Source of the DNA: Streptomyces griseofuscus
GTDB taxonomy: Bacteria; Actinomycetota; Actinomycetes; Streptomycetales; Streptomycetaceae
NCBI RefSeq assembly: GCF_014673495.1
Contig: NZ_CP051006.1
Span: 4,030,001-4,094,000 of the forward strand
Direction of reading: 5' to 3'
Length of the DNA stretch: 64,000 nt
The notes below the pieces were generated by a model. The model made no database searches. It was not told the DNA's origin and saw nothing but the letters and a program-made list of their open reading frames with translations. Every line of letters begins with the position of its first letter. Position 1 is the first letter of the stretch. The translations under genes and the position numbers were made by a program. Shown piece after piece: positions 51,024 through 59,897 of this stretch.

Positions 51024-52859
51024 CTACGCCGGGAGGTGCCGCTTGGCGAAGTCCAGCTCCAGGGCCACCTGCTTGATGCGCTCGTCGACGACCAGGGAGC
51101 CGTGGCCGGCGTCGTAGCGGTAGATCTCGTGGGTGGCGCCGAGGGACTGGAGGCGGTGGATGTAGTTGTCGATCTGGCGGATGGGGCAGCGGGGGTCGTT
51201 GACCCCGGCCGAGATGTAGACCGGGGCCTTGACCTGGTCGACGTAGGTGAGGGGGGAGGACGCCTCGAAGCGCTCCGGGACCTCCTCGGGGGTGCCGCCG
51301 AGGAGGGTGCGGTCCATGGCCTTCAGGGCCTCCATCTCGTCGTGGTACGCCGTGACGTAGTCCGCGACCGGGACGACCGCGATGCCGACCGTCCATGCCT
51401 CCGGCTGGGTGCCGATGCCGAGGAGGGTGAGGTAGCCGCCCCAGGAGCCGCCGGTGAGGACCAGCCGGTCGGGGTCGGCGAGGCCCGAGGAGACCGCCCA
51501 GTCGCGGACCGCCGCCACGTCCTCCAGCTCGATCAGGCCGACCCGGTGCTTGAGGGCGTCGGTCCAGGCGCGGCCGTACCCCGTGGAGCCGCGGTAGTTG
51601 ACGCGGACCACCGCGTATCCGTGGTCGACCCAGGCGGCCGGGCCCGAGGCGAAGGAGTCGCTGTCGTGCCAGGTCGGGCCGCCGTGCAGGTCGAAGACGG
51701 TGGGCAGGGGGCCGGTCGCGCCCGCGGGCTTCTGGATCAGGGCGTGGATCCGGCCGCCGGGGCCCTCCACCCATACGTCCTCCACCGGCACCGACGGCGG
51801 GCACTTCATGCCGGGCGGGTCCAGCACCACACCGCCGGAGGTGGAGCGCACCACCGACGGCTCGGCGGAGGAGGACCACAGGTACTCCACGCTGCCGTCC
51901 GGGCGCGCGGTCGCCCCGGAGACGGTGCCGGGCGGGGTGGGGACACGGGTCAGCTCGCGGCTCGCCAGGTCGTACCGGAACAGCTCGCTGCGGGCCTCGA
52001 AGCTGTGCGCGATCAGCAGGCCGGAGCCGTCCGGGTACCACTCGGCGCTGACATCGCCGGGCAGCTCAAGGGCGAGGTCCGTCTCCTCGCCCGTGGCCAC
52101 GTCCCACACCAGCGGCTCCCAGCGGCCCCGGCGCTGGTGTCCGATGAGCAGCCGGGTGTCGCCGTCGACCGGGGCGAAGCCCAGCACCTCCAGGCCCAGC
52201 TCCTCGGCGCCGCCCTTGGTGTCGTCCAGGTCGGCGACCGCCGAGCCGTCCGGGCGCAGTACGCGCAGCGCGGCGTGCATGGCGTCGCCGTGCTCGGTGT
52301 GCTCGATGGCGATCAGGGATCCGTCGCGGGAGAGGTCGCCGACGCCCGCGGACTCGCGGTGCCGGTAGATCTCCACCGGGTCCGCGCCGGCGCGGGCCAG
52401 ATGGATCGTGGTGCCGTCCTCGTCCGTGGAGCGGCCGACGACCGCGGTCCGCCCGTCACGGCCCAGGGCGAGGCCGGCCGGGTAGGAGGCGGCGAGGCCC
52501 GGGACGGCCGGCTCGTCGGCGCCGCCGGTGAAGGGCTGGCGGCGCCAGATGCCGAACTCGTCGCCGTCCTTGTCGTCGAACCACCAGATCCAGGCGCCGT
52601 CCGGGGAGAGGGTGCCGTCCGTCGTGCCGTTCGGCCGGTCGGTGGCCTGGCGCTGCTCGCCCGTGGTGCGGTTCCACGCGTACAGCTCGTACGTCCCCGT
52701 CGCGTTCGACACGAACAGCGAGCGGTCCGGTGCGTCCTCGGCCCAGTCGGGCAGGGACACCCGCGGCGCCCGGAACCGCTTCTCCCAGTCCGGCATGTCC
52801 GCGCTGCCCGGCGCCTGCGATGCGCTCGGCGTCGTGCTCTCAGTCTTGGCCCCAGTCAT
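51024..52859 (-). CDS. S9-family prolyl-oligopeptidase-like peptidase
   Basis: 611 aa from the ATG at 52859 (MTGAKTEST). The N-terminal half is a beta-propeller with WD-like turns (GTLSPDGAWIWWF, GDLSRDGSLIA); the C-terminal alpha/beta hydrolase has Ser in TGGSWGGYLT, Asp in GVNDPRCP and His in DAGHGSLV. Cleaves short peptides, probably in the cytosol because no signal peptide is seen. CAGTAT lies seven bases before the chosen ATG, supporting it over an ATG three codons earlier. Confidence 0.92.
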   Translation of the reverse strand: MTGAKTESTTPSASQAPGSADMPDWEKRFRAPRVSLPDWAEDAPDRSLFVSNATGTYELYAWNRTTGEQRQATDRPNGTTDGTLSPDGAWIWWFDDKDGDEFGIWRRQPFTGGADEPAVPGLAASYPAGLALGRDGRTAVVGRSTDEDGTTIHLARAGADPVEIYRHRESAGVGDLSRDGSLIAIEHTEHGDAMHAALRVLRPDGSAVADLDDTKGGAEELGLEVLGFAPVDGDTRLLIGHQRRGRWEPLVWDVATGEETDLALELPGDVSAEWYPDGSGLLIAHSFEARSELFRYDLASRELTRVPTPPGTVSGATARPDGSVEYLWSSSAEPSVVRSTSGGVVLDPPGMKCPPSVPVEDVWVEGPGGRIHALIQKPAGATGPLPTVFDLHGGPTWHDSDSFASGPAAWVDHGYAVVRVNYRGSTGYGRAWTDALKHRVGLIELEDVAAVRDWAVSSGLADPDRLVLTGGSWGGYLTLLGIGTQPEAWTVGIAVVPVADYVTAYHDEMEALKAMDRTLLGGTPEEVPERFEASSPLTYVDQVKAPVYISAGVNDPRCPIRQIDNYIHRLQSLGATHEIYRYDAGHGSLVVDERIKQVALELDFAKRHLPA

Positions 52860-53005
52860 GCGCCCCATACTGCCTGGCCGCCGCGACAATTGTGCGGCGG
52901 GTGAGCGCAGCCTGTGGATAACTTTCCCGCCAGGGGCACCGCGCACGGACGTGTGAGGGCCGACCCGCGAGCGGGGCGGTGGGGCGGGCGCCGTACCGTG
53001 GGAGC

Positions 53006-53797
53006 GTGTACCGGTTTCTGCTGACTCCGCGCTGGTGGGGCATCAACGTCTTCGTGCTGCTCGCCATCCCCTTCTGCATCTTCATGGGGTCCTGGCAGCT
53101 GAGCCGGTTCGAGGGGCGGGTGCACGAGGAACACGCCGCGAACCGGCAGGCCGCGTCCGACGCCGGCCAGGCGGCCCGCCCGCTGGACTCGATGCTGCCG
53201 GTGAACAAGGCCACGTCCGGGCGGCGGGTGTCCGCACACGGACGGTACGGGGCGCAGCTGCTCGTGCCCGGCCGGCAGCTGGACGACAAGAACGGGTTCT
53301 ACGTCCTGACGCTGCTGCGCACCGACCAGGGGAAGTCGCTTCCCGTGGTGCGCGGGTGGCTGCCCGGGACGGCGTCCGCGGCGAAGGCGCCCGCCGCGCC
53401 GCGCGGTGAGGTGACCGTCGTCGGCGCGTTGCAGGCGTCCGAGACTCCGGGGGACAACGGGGTCAGTGCGCAGGGCGGCCTGCCCGCGGGGCAGACGGCG
53501 GCGATCAGTTCGGCGGCGTTGGTCAACCTGGTGCCGGACCGGTTGTACGACGCGTGGGTGACGCTGGACAGGGCGGATGCCGGGATGAAGGCGGTGCCGG
53601 CGTCGGCGCCGGACGGTACGGGGCTGGATCTGAAGGCGTTCCAGAACCTCGGGTACACCGGGGAGTGGTTCGTCTTCGCCGGGTTCACGGTGTTCATGTG
53701 GTTCCGGCTGCTGCGGCGGGAGGCCGAGGCGGCACGGGACGCTGCGCTGGGCTTGGCGCCGGAGGAGACCGTGCCGGTTTCGGTACCGAGCAGCTGA
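53006..53797 (+). CDS. SURF1-family cytochrome oxidase assembly protein
   Basis: 263 aa from a GTG. N-terminal helix preceded by LTPRWWGINVF and ending MGSWQLSRFEGR, a periplasmic-side domain with VVRGWLPG, and a C-terminal helix ending WFRLLRREAE: the two-helix SURF1 topology. Assists haem a insertion into oxidase subunit I. TACCGT ends six bases before the GTG, so leaderless. Sits 8 kb from the orphan ctaD and is not in one operon with it. Confidence 0.87.
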   Translation: MYRFLLTPRWWGINVFVLLAIPFCIFMGSWQLSRFEGRVHEEHAANRQAASDAGQAARPLDSMLPVNKATSGRRVSAHGRYGAQLLVPGRQLDDKNGFYVLTLLRTDQGKSLPVVRGWLPGTASAAKAPAAPRGEVTVVGALQASETPGDNGVSAQGGLPAGQTAAISSAALVNLVPDRLYDAWVTLDRADAGMKAVPASAPDGTGLDLKAFQNLGYTGEWFVFAGFTVFMWFRLLRREAEAARDAALGLAPEETVPVSVPSS

Positions 53798-53801
53798 GCC
53801 G

Positions 53802-53830
53802 AGTTGGTGCCGCCCCAAGCGGCACGACTG
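53802..53830. terminator. Hairpin between SURF1 and a convergent gene
   Basis: GTGCCGC/GCGGCAC with CCCAA loop, extended outward by five more pairs including one G-U. Directly after the SURF1 stop; likely serves both convergent genes. Confidence 0.7.
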
Positions 53831-53866
53831 CCCGCAGTAAGTAGAGGCGGCCCTGTGTCCGGCCTC

Positions 53867-55015
53867 CTACGAATCCGCCAGTACCCCCGTGTAATACACC
53901 GTCCCCGCGCACTCCCCCGGCACCTTCGTCGAAGCCGTCGGGCCGCCGGAGGCGGGGGTGTGGGTGATCAGGACGCTGCCGTCGGCCGTGGTGTCGCCCG
54001 TGCCCAGTTGGGGGGTGGTGCCGGAGGCGCTGCCGATGTCGGCCGGGCCGTCGCTCGGGGTCGGGGACGGGTCCGGGGTCGCGCCGCCGTCCGTGCCGCC
54101 GGTCGGGCCGCCCGTGCTGGGACAGGTCTCGGAGGGGACGAAGGCGAACTTCTCCTGGTAGGCGGCGCCGGGCTGGAGGACCAGACCCGTGGCCTCCTGG
54201 GAGGGGTCGGGAAGGCCCGTCGCCGCGTCGCCCGCGGCATGCCGTACGACGGCGATCTTCGCGGGGTCCGCCGCGCCCTGCGCGCTCGCGCCCACCGTGC
54301 CCGCACCGCTCACCGCGCAGGGCCCGGAGGAGACATTGCTGACGCGGAACGTGCCGTACACGATCCCCGTGGAGTCCGGCGCGGCCGCGCTGCCCGTGGC
54401 CGAGCCCAGCTGGGCCGGCGTGCAGACCGGGACGCCCGCGGCCAGGGTCGCGGAGGGGTTCGCGGCACCGGCACCCCCGGCGTCGCCCGTGCCCCTGCTG
54501 TCCTTGTCCCCCGGCTTCCCGGGCCCCTTGCCGGGCTGGACCGAGCCGCCGTCCGTGCCCCTGTCGCCGCCCGCGGTGCCGGCCTTGTCCTTGTCGTGCC
54601 CGGAGCCGGACCGCGCCTGCGAGGAATGGCCGGCCATCGCGGTGTCCGGGTCGGAGCCGCCGGAGTCGGAGACATGCACCAGGGCCGGGATCGCCGTACC
54701 GAAGAACAGGGCCGCCGCCGCCATGCCCACGGCCGCCTGCCGCTTGCGGGCCCGGCGCGCGGGGACCGCCCGGCGCAGCCGCTCCAGGGTGCCCGCGCCC
54801 GGCTCGACGCCGTCGACCGCGGAGTGCAGCAGCCGCCGCACCGCCGCCTCGTCCGAGCCGAGTCCGCCGAACGTCCGGGCGAGCCACTCGCCCTCGGCTC
54901 CCGGACGCGCGTCCGGCTCCCCGCCGTCGAGGGGGGAGCCGAAGAAGTCGGCGCTCTCCCGGTCGTGTTCGGGTTCGAGCCCCTCGGTGCTCCGGTCGTC
55001 GGGGCCGTGGTTCAC
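53867..55015 (-). CDS. Membrane protein partner of the ECF sigma factor
   Basis: 382 aa. A cytosolic N-terminus of about 90 residues with a helical region (LARTFGGLGSDEAAVRRLL), one membrane helix (about 94-116), then a long Gly/Ser/Thr/Asp-rich extracellular linker and a Cys-containing domain (VPVCTPAQL, SGPCAVSG, ETCPSTGG, GECAGTVY). Encoded 58 bases after the sigma-factor gene on the same strand, the usual place for a membrane anti-sigma factor, but no zinc anti-sigma (HxxxCxxC) motif is seen. Role inferred from position. Confidence 0.75.
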   Translation of the reverse strand: MNHGPDDRSTEGLEPEHDRESADFFGSPLDGGEPDARPGAEGEWLARTFGGLGSDEAAVRRLLHSAVDGVEPGAGTLERLRRAVPARRARKRQAAVGMAAAALFFGTAIPALVHVSDSGGSDPDTAMAGHSSQARSGSGHDKDKAGTAGGDRGTDGGSVQPGKGPGKPGDKDSRGTGDAGGAGAANPSATLAAGVPVCTPAQLGSATGSAAAPDSTGIVYGTFRVSNVSSGPCAVSGAGTVGASAQGAADPAKIAVVRHAAGDAATGLPDPSQEATGLVLQPGAAYQEKFAFVPSETCPSTGGPTGGTDGGATPDPSPTPSDGPADIGSASGTTPQLGTGDTTADGSVLITHTPASGGPTASTKVPGECAGTVYYTGVLADS

Positions 55016-55073
55016 AGTTTCGTTCCCAGCGTGCGGTGAGGTGTGGTCGTGGCGTTGCGGTGCGGGTGCCCGG

Positions 55074-55751
55074 TCATGCGAGTGCCTCCATGGCCACCCG
55101 CAGCGCGGCGATGCCCCGCGAGCCGTACGCCTTCACCGAGCCCAGGGAGATGCCGAGCGTCTCGGCGACCTGGGCCTCGGTCATGTCCGCGAAGTAGCGC
55201 AGGACCAGGACCTCACGCTGGCGGCGCTGGAGCCCCTTCATCGCCTTGATGAGGTCGCGGCGCTCCAGCTGGTCGTACGCGCCCTCCTCCGCGCTCGCCA
55301 TGTCCGGCATCGGCTTGGCGAGCAGCTTGAGGCCGAGGATGCGGCGGCGCAGCGTGGAGCGGGAGAGATTGACGACCGTCTGCCTGAGGTAGGCGAGGGT
55401 CTTCTGCGGGTCGCGGACGCGTTTGCGCGCCGAGTGGACCCGGATGAAGGCCTCCTGGACGACGTCCTCGCAGGAGGCGGTGTCGTCGAGGAGGAGGGCG
55501 GCGAGACCCAGCAGCGAGCGGTAGTGCGCCCGGTAGGTCTCGGTGAGATGGTCCACGGTGGTGCCGGTGACGGCCTCCGTGGCCGCGGTGTCGTCGGCGC
55601 CGTCACGCTGACCGGGTATGCGGGCGGGCCGCGCGGCTGGCATGGGCGCGATCACCGGCATGCCGCCGGGCGTGCGGGGGCGCAACGCCGCACGCGGCGG
55701 CCGAAGGGCCGCGGTGCCGCGTCCCCCTGTGAGTTCCAGTACCTCTGCCAC
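55074..55751 (-). CDS. ECF (SigE-like, SCO3613-type) RNA polymerase sigma factor
   Basis: 225 aa as drawn from a GTG; a start at the ATG at 55661 (MPVIAPMPAARP) would give 195 aa and is equally plausible since neither has a clear ribosome site. Sigma region 2 (HYRSLLGLAALLLDDTASCEDVVQEAFIRV) and region 4 (RQREVLVLRYFADMTEAQVAETLGISLGSVKAY) are intact. A group-4 sigma directing a small stress regulon, presumably held by the membrane protein encoded next. Confidence 0.9.
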   Translation of the reverse strand: MAEVLELTGGRGTAALRPPRAALRPRTPGGMPVIAPMPAARPARIPGQRDGADDTAATEAVTGTTVDHLTETYRAHYRSLLGLAALLLDDTASCEDVVQEAFIRVHSARKRVRDPQKTLAYLRQTVVNLSRSTLRRRILGLKLLAKPMPDMASAEEGAYDQLERRDLIKAMKGLQRRQREVLVLRYFADMTEAQVAETLGISLGSVKAYGSRGIAALRVAMEALA

Positions 55752-56063
55752 GCCTGTTGGACACGTCTGCCCCCGCCAGGGTTGTACGCGCCGGGCGTCA
55801 CATGTGCGACAGCCGGCGGTGCCTCAAGTGCCGTCATGCGTCCCGCTCTTCCCCTATGTCCGATGTGGACGGGCATCCCCGCGCCCGGTCCGCTCACGGC
55901 GCCCCCACGCCCCGAAGAGTGACCGCAAAGACGCTCCCGCCCTCCGCGTGGTTGCGGAGGGCGGGGAGCCACATCTTCTGTCGCCGAGAGGGCCGGCTCA
56001 AGCGGTTTGGACCATGCCGCCGGACACACTTCGCACACAGATCCTACAAAGCGGCCACACGGT
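55752..56063. other. Intergenic region between the sigma factor and asd
   Basis: About 312 bases. The right part has the asd terminator (55933-55969); the rest should contain the sigma-gene promoter. No gene is seen. Confidence 0.5.
55933..55969 (-). terminator. Terminator of the ask-asd operon
   Basis: GCTCCCGCCCTCCGC (55933-55947) pairs with 55954-55969 with a single bulged G; loop GTGGTT. About 95 bases beyond the asd stop. Confidence 0.85.
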
Positions 56064-57119
56064 TCACCCGGCGGACTCCTGGGCGACCAGCTCCGCGATC
56101 TGTACGAGGTTCAATGCGGCGCCTTTGCGCAAATTGTCGCCGCAGACGAAGAGTTCGAGCGCGGTCGGGTCGTCCAGCGACTGCCGCAGCCGCCCCACCC
56201 AGGCGGGATCGGTGCCCACCACGTCGGCGGGGGTGGGGAACTCACCGGCCGCCGGGTCGTCGCACAGCACCACACCGGGCGCGGTGGCGAGGATCTCGCG
56301 GGCGCCGTCCACGCCGGCCGCTCCCTGGAAGCGGGCGTGGACCGTGAGGGAGTGGGTGGTGACCACCGGCACCCGGACACAGGTGACGGCGATGGGCAAG
56401 CCGGGCAGCGAGAGGATCCGGCGGGTCTCCTCGCGCACCCGCAGCTCCGCCGAGGACCAGCCGTCCTCGGCCACGGTGCCGGCCCACGGTACGACGTTCA
56501 GCGCGACCGGCTCCGGGAACGGTCCGGTGGCGTCACCCACGAGGCGTCGTACGTCTCCCGGCGCGGTGCCCAGCTCGGTGCCGGCGACCTGGGACAGCTG
56601 GGCGCGCAGCGCCTCCACCCCGGCCCGGCCGGCGTCGCTCACCGCCTGGCAGCAGGAGACCACCAGCTCGCGCAGCCCGTACTCGGCGTGCAGGGCGCCG
56701 AGCGCGACGATCATCGTGAGGGTGGTGGCGCCGGGGTTGGCGATGATGCCGCGCGGGCGGTTGCGCACCCGGTGCGCGTTGACCTCGGGCACCACCAGGG
56801 GCACATCAGGATCGGCGCGGAAGGCGCCGGAGTTGTCCACGACCACCGCGCCGGCCGCGGCGGCGATCGGCGCCCACTCGGCGGCGACCCGCTCCGGCAC
56901 GTCGAACAGGGCGATGTCGACCCCGTCGAAGCAGCCCTCGGTCAGGACCGAGACCTCGGCCTCCGCCCCGCGCACGGCCAGCTTGCGGCCGGCCGAGCGG
57001 GGGGAGGCGAACAGACGGATCTCACCCCAGATGTCCTTGCGCTGGGAAAGGATCTGGAGCATGACCCGGCCGACCACTCCGGTCGCTCCCACGACCGCGA
57101 GCGTCGGCTTGGCGTTCAT
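56064..57119 (-). CDS. asd: Aspartate-semialdehyde dehydrogenase homologue without catalytic Cys
   Basis: 351 aa. NADP-binding AVVGATGVVGRVML, substrate Arg in VTCVRVPVV, and His in TTHSLTV are family residues. The active-site block reads IIANPGATTLTM where catalytic enzymes have NPNCTT: the nucleophilic Cys is Ala and the preceding Asn is Gly. The next block is SCCQAVSDAG where SxYQAVSGAG is usual. It overlaps the ask stop by 4 nt. By family and position it should make aspartate semialdehyde, but with no Cys at this site normal thioacyl chemistry is not possible. A second, canonical asd elsewhere in the genome is expected. Confidence 0.82.
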   Translation of the reverse strand: MNAKPTLAVVGATGVVGRVMLQILSQRKDIWGEIRLFASPRSAGRKLAVRGAEAEVSVLTEGCFDGVDIALFDVPERVAAEWAPIAAAAGAVVVDNSGAFRADPDVPLVVPEVNAHRVRNRPRGIIANPGATTLTMIVALGALHAEYGLRELVVSCCQAVSDAGRAGVEALRAQLSQVAGTELGTAPGDVRRLVGDATGPFPEPVALNVVPWAGTVAEDGWSSAELRVREETRRILSLPGLPIAVTCVRVPVVTTHSLTVHARFQGAAGVDGAREILATAPGVVLCDDPAAGEFPTPADVVGTDPAWVGRLRQSLDDPTALELFVCGDNLRKGAALNLVQIAELVAQESAG

Positions 57120-57637
57120 CGGCCGGTGCCTCCGTAGACGACGGCCTCGTCGGTGTCGGAGTCGAGCCCGAAGGCAGTGTGCACGGCGCGCACGGCCTCC
57201 GCCACATCGTCCTTGCGGGTGACGACCGAGATACGGATCTCGGAGGTCGAGATCAGCTCGATGTTCACCCCCGCGTCGGACAGCGCCTCGAAGAAGGCCG
57301 CGGTGACGCCCGGGTTGGTCTTCATACCCGCGCCGACCAGGGAGATCTTGCCGATCTGGTCGTCGTAGCGCAGCGAGTCGAAGCCGATGCCGGGGCGGTT
57401 GCGCTCCAGGGCGCCGATGGCCTTGCGGCCCTCGGTCTTCGGCAGCGTGAAGGAGATGTCCGTCAGGCCGGTGGCGGCGGCGGACACGTTCTGCACGACC
57501 ATGTCGATGTTGATCTGCGCGTCGGCGATGGCCCGGAAGATGGCGGCGGCCTCACCCGGCTTGTCCGGCACACCGACGACCGTGATCTTGGCCTCGGAGG
57601 TGTCGTGCGCGACACCGGAGATGATGGCCTGCTCCAC
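57116..57637 (-). CDS. Internal start: aspartate kinase beta subunit
   Basis: 173 aa, in frame with ask and ending at the same stop. A GTG at 57637 (VEQAIISGVAHDTSEAK) is preceded by GGGGACAAGAAG. Corynebacterium and Bacillus aspartokinases use just such an internal start to make a regulatory beta subunit of about this length, consisting of the ACT domains. Inferred by analogy; no direct proof in sequence. Confidence 0.5.
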   Translation of the reverse strand: MEQAIISGVAHDTSEAKITVVGVPDKPGEAAAIFRAIADAQINIDMVVQNVSAAATGLTDISFTLPKTEGRKAIGALERNRPGIGFDSLRYDDQIGKISLVGAGMKTNPGVTAAFFEALSDAGVNIELISTSEIRISVVTRKDDVAEAVRAVHTAFGLDSDTDEAVVYGGTGR

Positions 57638-58387
57638 CTTCTTGTCCCCAATCGGCTCACTGCTGACCCATGTGCCCTGCAACCCGCTGAAGCTGGAGCG
57701 TACGTGGATCGGGATGTTGTAGCGGCGGGCGTACTCCACACAGCGGTGGAGCAGGACCTTGGAACCGGAGGCCGCGAGCTCCAGCATGTCCTCGAAGGAG
57801 ATCCAGTCGATCTTCTTCGCCTTCTTGACCACCCGCGGGTCGGCGGTGAACACGCCGTCGACGTCGGTGTAGATCTCGCAGACCTCGGCGTCGAGGGCGG
57901 CGGCGAGGGCCACGGCGGTGGTGTCCGAGCCACCGCGGCCGAGCGTGGTGATGTCCTTCTTGTCGGCGCTGACGCCCTGGAAACCGGCGACGATCGCGAT
58001 GTTGCCCTCGTCCAGCGCGGTCCGGATGCGGCCCGGCGTGACATCGATGATCCGGGCCTTGTTGTGGACCGAGTCGGTGATGACGCCGGCCTGGCTGCCG
58101 GTGAAGGACTGGGCCTCATGGCCCAGGTTTTTGATCGCCATGGCCAGCAGCGCCATGGAGATCCGCTCTCCGGCGGTCAGCAGCATGTCGAATTCGCGCC
58201 CGGCAGGCATCGGAGAGACCTGCCCGGCGAGATCGATCAACTCGTCCGTCGTGTCGCCCATCGCGGAAACGACGACGACAACCTGGTTGCCGTTCTTCTT
58301 CGCTTCCACGATCCGCTTGGCGACGCGCTTGATGCCCTCGGCATCGGCTACGGAGGAGCCTCCGTACTTCTGCACGACAAGGCCCAC
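57116..58387 (-). CDS. ask: Aspartate kinase (alpha subunit)
   Basis: 423 aa from a GTG at 58387 with GAGGAG six bases upstream. Kinase motif VQKYGGSSV, FQGVSADKKDITTLGRGGSDTTAVA, and two ACT domains in the C-terminal third for feedback by lysine and threonine. Phosphorylates aspartate in the first step to lysine, threonine, methionine and diaminopimelate. Overlaps the asd-like gene by 4 nt. An internal in-frame start for a separate beta subunit lies at 57637. Confidence 0.95.
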   Translation of the reverse strand: MGLVVQKYGGSSVADAEGIKRVAKRIVEAKKNGNQVVVVVSAMGDTTDELIDLAGQVSPMPAGREFDMLLTAGERISMALLAMAIKNLGHEAQSFTGSQAGVITDSVHNKARIIDVTPGRIRTALDEGNIAIVAGFQGVSADKKDITTLGRGGSDTTAVALAAALDAEVCEIYTDVDGVFTADPRVVKKAKKIDWISFEDMLELAASGSKVLLHRCVEYARRYNIPIHVRSSFSGLQGTWVSSEPIGDKKVEQAIISGVAHDTSEAKITVVGVPDKPGEAAAIFRAIADAQINIDMVVQNVSAAATGLTDISFTLPKTEGRKAIGALERNRPGIGFDSLRYDDQIGKISLVGAGMKTNPGVTAAFFEALSDAGVNIELISTSEIRISVVTRKDDVAEAVRAVHTAFGLDSDTDEAVVYGGTGR

Positions 58388-58591
58388 GTGCGCTCCTCGC
58401 TCGGTTCGTTTGTGTCGGCTCAGTTTAACGAGCGTCCAAAATCCACCACCCTGCTCCCGCATGGTGAGACATCAGCCCATGGGACCCGGGACGCCCGCTT
58501 CCGGATGGCCTTCTGCCCGCCCGGAACCGACCCACGCGGAACGTGCCCCGGGTCACACCCGGCGCCGTACCCGCGCGGCGTGGCTACGGCG

Positions 58592-59254
58592 TCACGAACC
58601 GGGCCGCATCCCCAGCGGTCCGCCGATCTCCTCGGCCATCACCCGGCCCGCCTCGAACTCCAGGGTCTCGTCGCCCATGGGGCTCTGGTCGGTGTCCAGG
58701 CCGTCCAGCTCCTCCAGGGGCTGGTTGAGGCGGACGTGGATGAGCACCGACTGGAGGGCGCGCAGCACGGCGGAGGCCGTCGGACCCCAGTTGGAGAAGT
58801 AGGAGAACTGCCACCACCACAGGGCCTCGGTGGTGCGGCCCGCGCGGTAGTGGACCATGCCGTGGCGCAGGTCCGTGATGATGTCGGCGAGGTCGTCGGA
58901 GATCCGGGCCGGCACCGGGGCCTTGCGGGGCTCGTAGGGGTCGAAGACCTCGGAGTAGACGTCGACGGGCTCCAGCAGCCGGGCGAAGTTCTCCCGCACC
59001 CCGTCCACGTCCGGCTCCGGGCCCGGATCGGGCTCGTAGCGATCGTCCGGGACGATGTCCTCATGGGCGCCCAGCCGGCCGCCGGCCAGCAGCAGCTGGG
59101 AGATCTCCAGGAGCAGGAAGGGGACGGTGGAGCCGGGCTCGTCGCCCCGCGCCACCTCCGTCACGGCCACCAGGAAGCTCTCGACCTGGTCCGCGACCTG
59201 TACGGCGAAGTCGTCGGGGTTCTGCGACGTGGCGTGCAGCGTGGCGTCAGACAT
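58592..59254 (-). CDS. DUF5063 domain protein
   Basis: 220 aa. Acidic, helical; YEVFDPY-like core (DVYSEVFDPYEPRKAPV) and SDDLADIITDLRHGMVHYRAG...ALWWWQFSYFSNWG are the DUF5063 signature. Unknown function; almost always beside recR in actinobacteria. Its ATG is 8 bases inside the recR 3' end, so it is translationally coupled to recR. No enzymatic motif seen. Confidence 0.87.
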   Translation of the reverse strand: MSDATLHATSQNPDDFAVQVADQVESFLVAVTEVARGDEPGSTVPFLLLEISQLLLAGGRLGAHEDIVPDDRYEPDPGPEPDVDGVRENFARLLEPVDVYSEVFDPYEPRKAPVPARISDDLADIITDLRHGMVHYRAGRTTEALWWWQFSYFSNWGPTASAVLRALQSVLIHVRLNQPLEELDGLDTDQSPMGDETLEFEAGRVMAEEIGGPLGMRPGS

Positions 59255-59846
59255 CTAGGAGTCTTCTCCCCTCGAAGGCGCGGCCGAGGGTGACCTCGTC
59301 CGCGTATTCCAGGTCGCCACCCACCGGGAGGCCGCTGGCCAGGCGGGTGACCTTCAGGCCCATGGGCTTGATCATGCGCGCGAGGTACGTGGCCGTCGCC
59401 TCGCCCTCCAGATTCGGATCGGTGGCCAGGATCAGCTCCGTGACCGTCCCGTCGGCCAACCGCGTGAGAAGTTCCCGTATACGCAGGTCGTCGGGACCGA
59501 CACCCTCGATGGGGCTGATCGCCCCGCCGAGCACGTGGTAGCGGCCGCGGAACTCGCGGGTGCGCTCGATCGCGACGACGTCCTTCGGCTCCTCCACGAC
59601 ACAGATCACCGCGGGGTCGCGGCGCGGGTCACGGCAGATGTTGCACAGTTCCTCCTGCGCGACATTGCCGCAGGTCGCGCAGAAGCGGACCTTCGCCTTG
59701 ACCTCCAGGAGCGCCTGCGCGAGCCGCTTCACGTCCGTCGGCTCGGCCTGGAGGATGTGAAAGGCGATCCGCTGCGCGCTCTTGGGACCGACGCCGGGCA
59801 GCCGCCCCAGCTCGTCGATGAGGTCCTGGACCACGCCTTCGTACAA
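59247..59846 (-). CDS. recR: Recombination mediator RecR
   Basis: 199 aa, the usual length. Helix-hairpin-helix DELGRLPGVGPKSAQRIAF, zinc finger Cys in RFCATCGNVAQEELCNIC, Toprim domain VICVVEEPKDVVAIERT and a C-terminal Walker-like segment. With RecO and RecF it loads RecA at gaps. Follows the YbaB gene by 51 bases, an arrangement conserved in most bacteria. Confidence 0.97.
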   Translation of the reverse strand: MYEGVVQDLIDELGRLPGVGPKSAQRIAFHILQAEPTDVKRLAQALLEVKAKVRFCATCGNVAQEELCNICRDPRRDPAVICVVEEPKDVVAIERTREFRGRYHVLGGAISPIEGVGPDDLRIRELLTRLADGTVTELILATDPNLEGEATATYLARMIKPMGLKVTRLASGLPVGGDLEYADEVTLGRAFEGRRLLDV

Positions 59847-59897
59847 CGGACTGCCCTTCCTGGAGACCTTTCGGTACGTACGCTAGTTGGACCGGAG

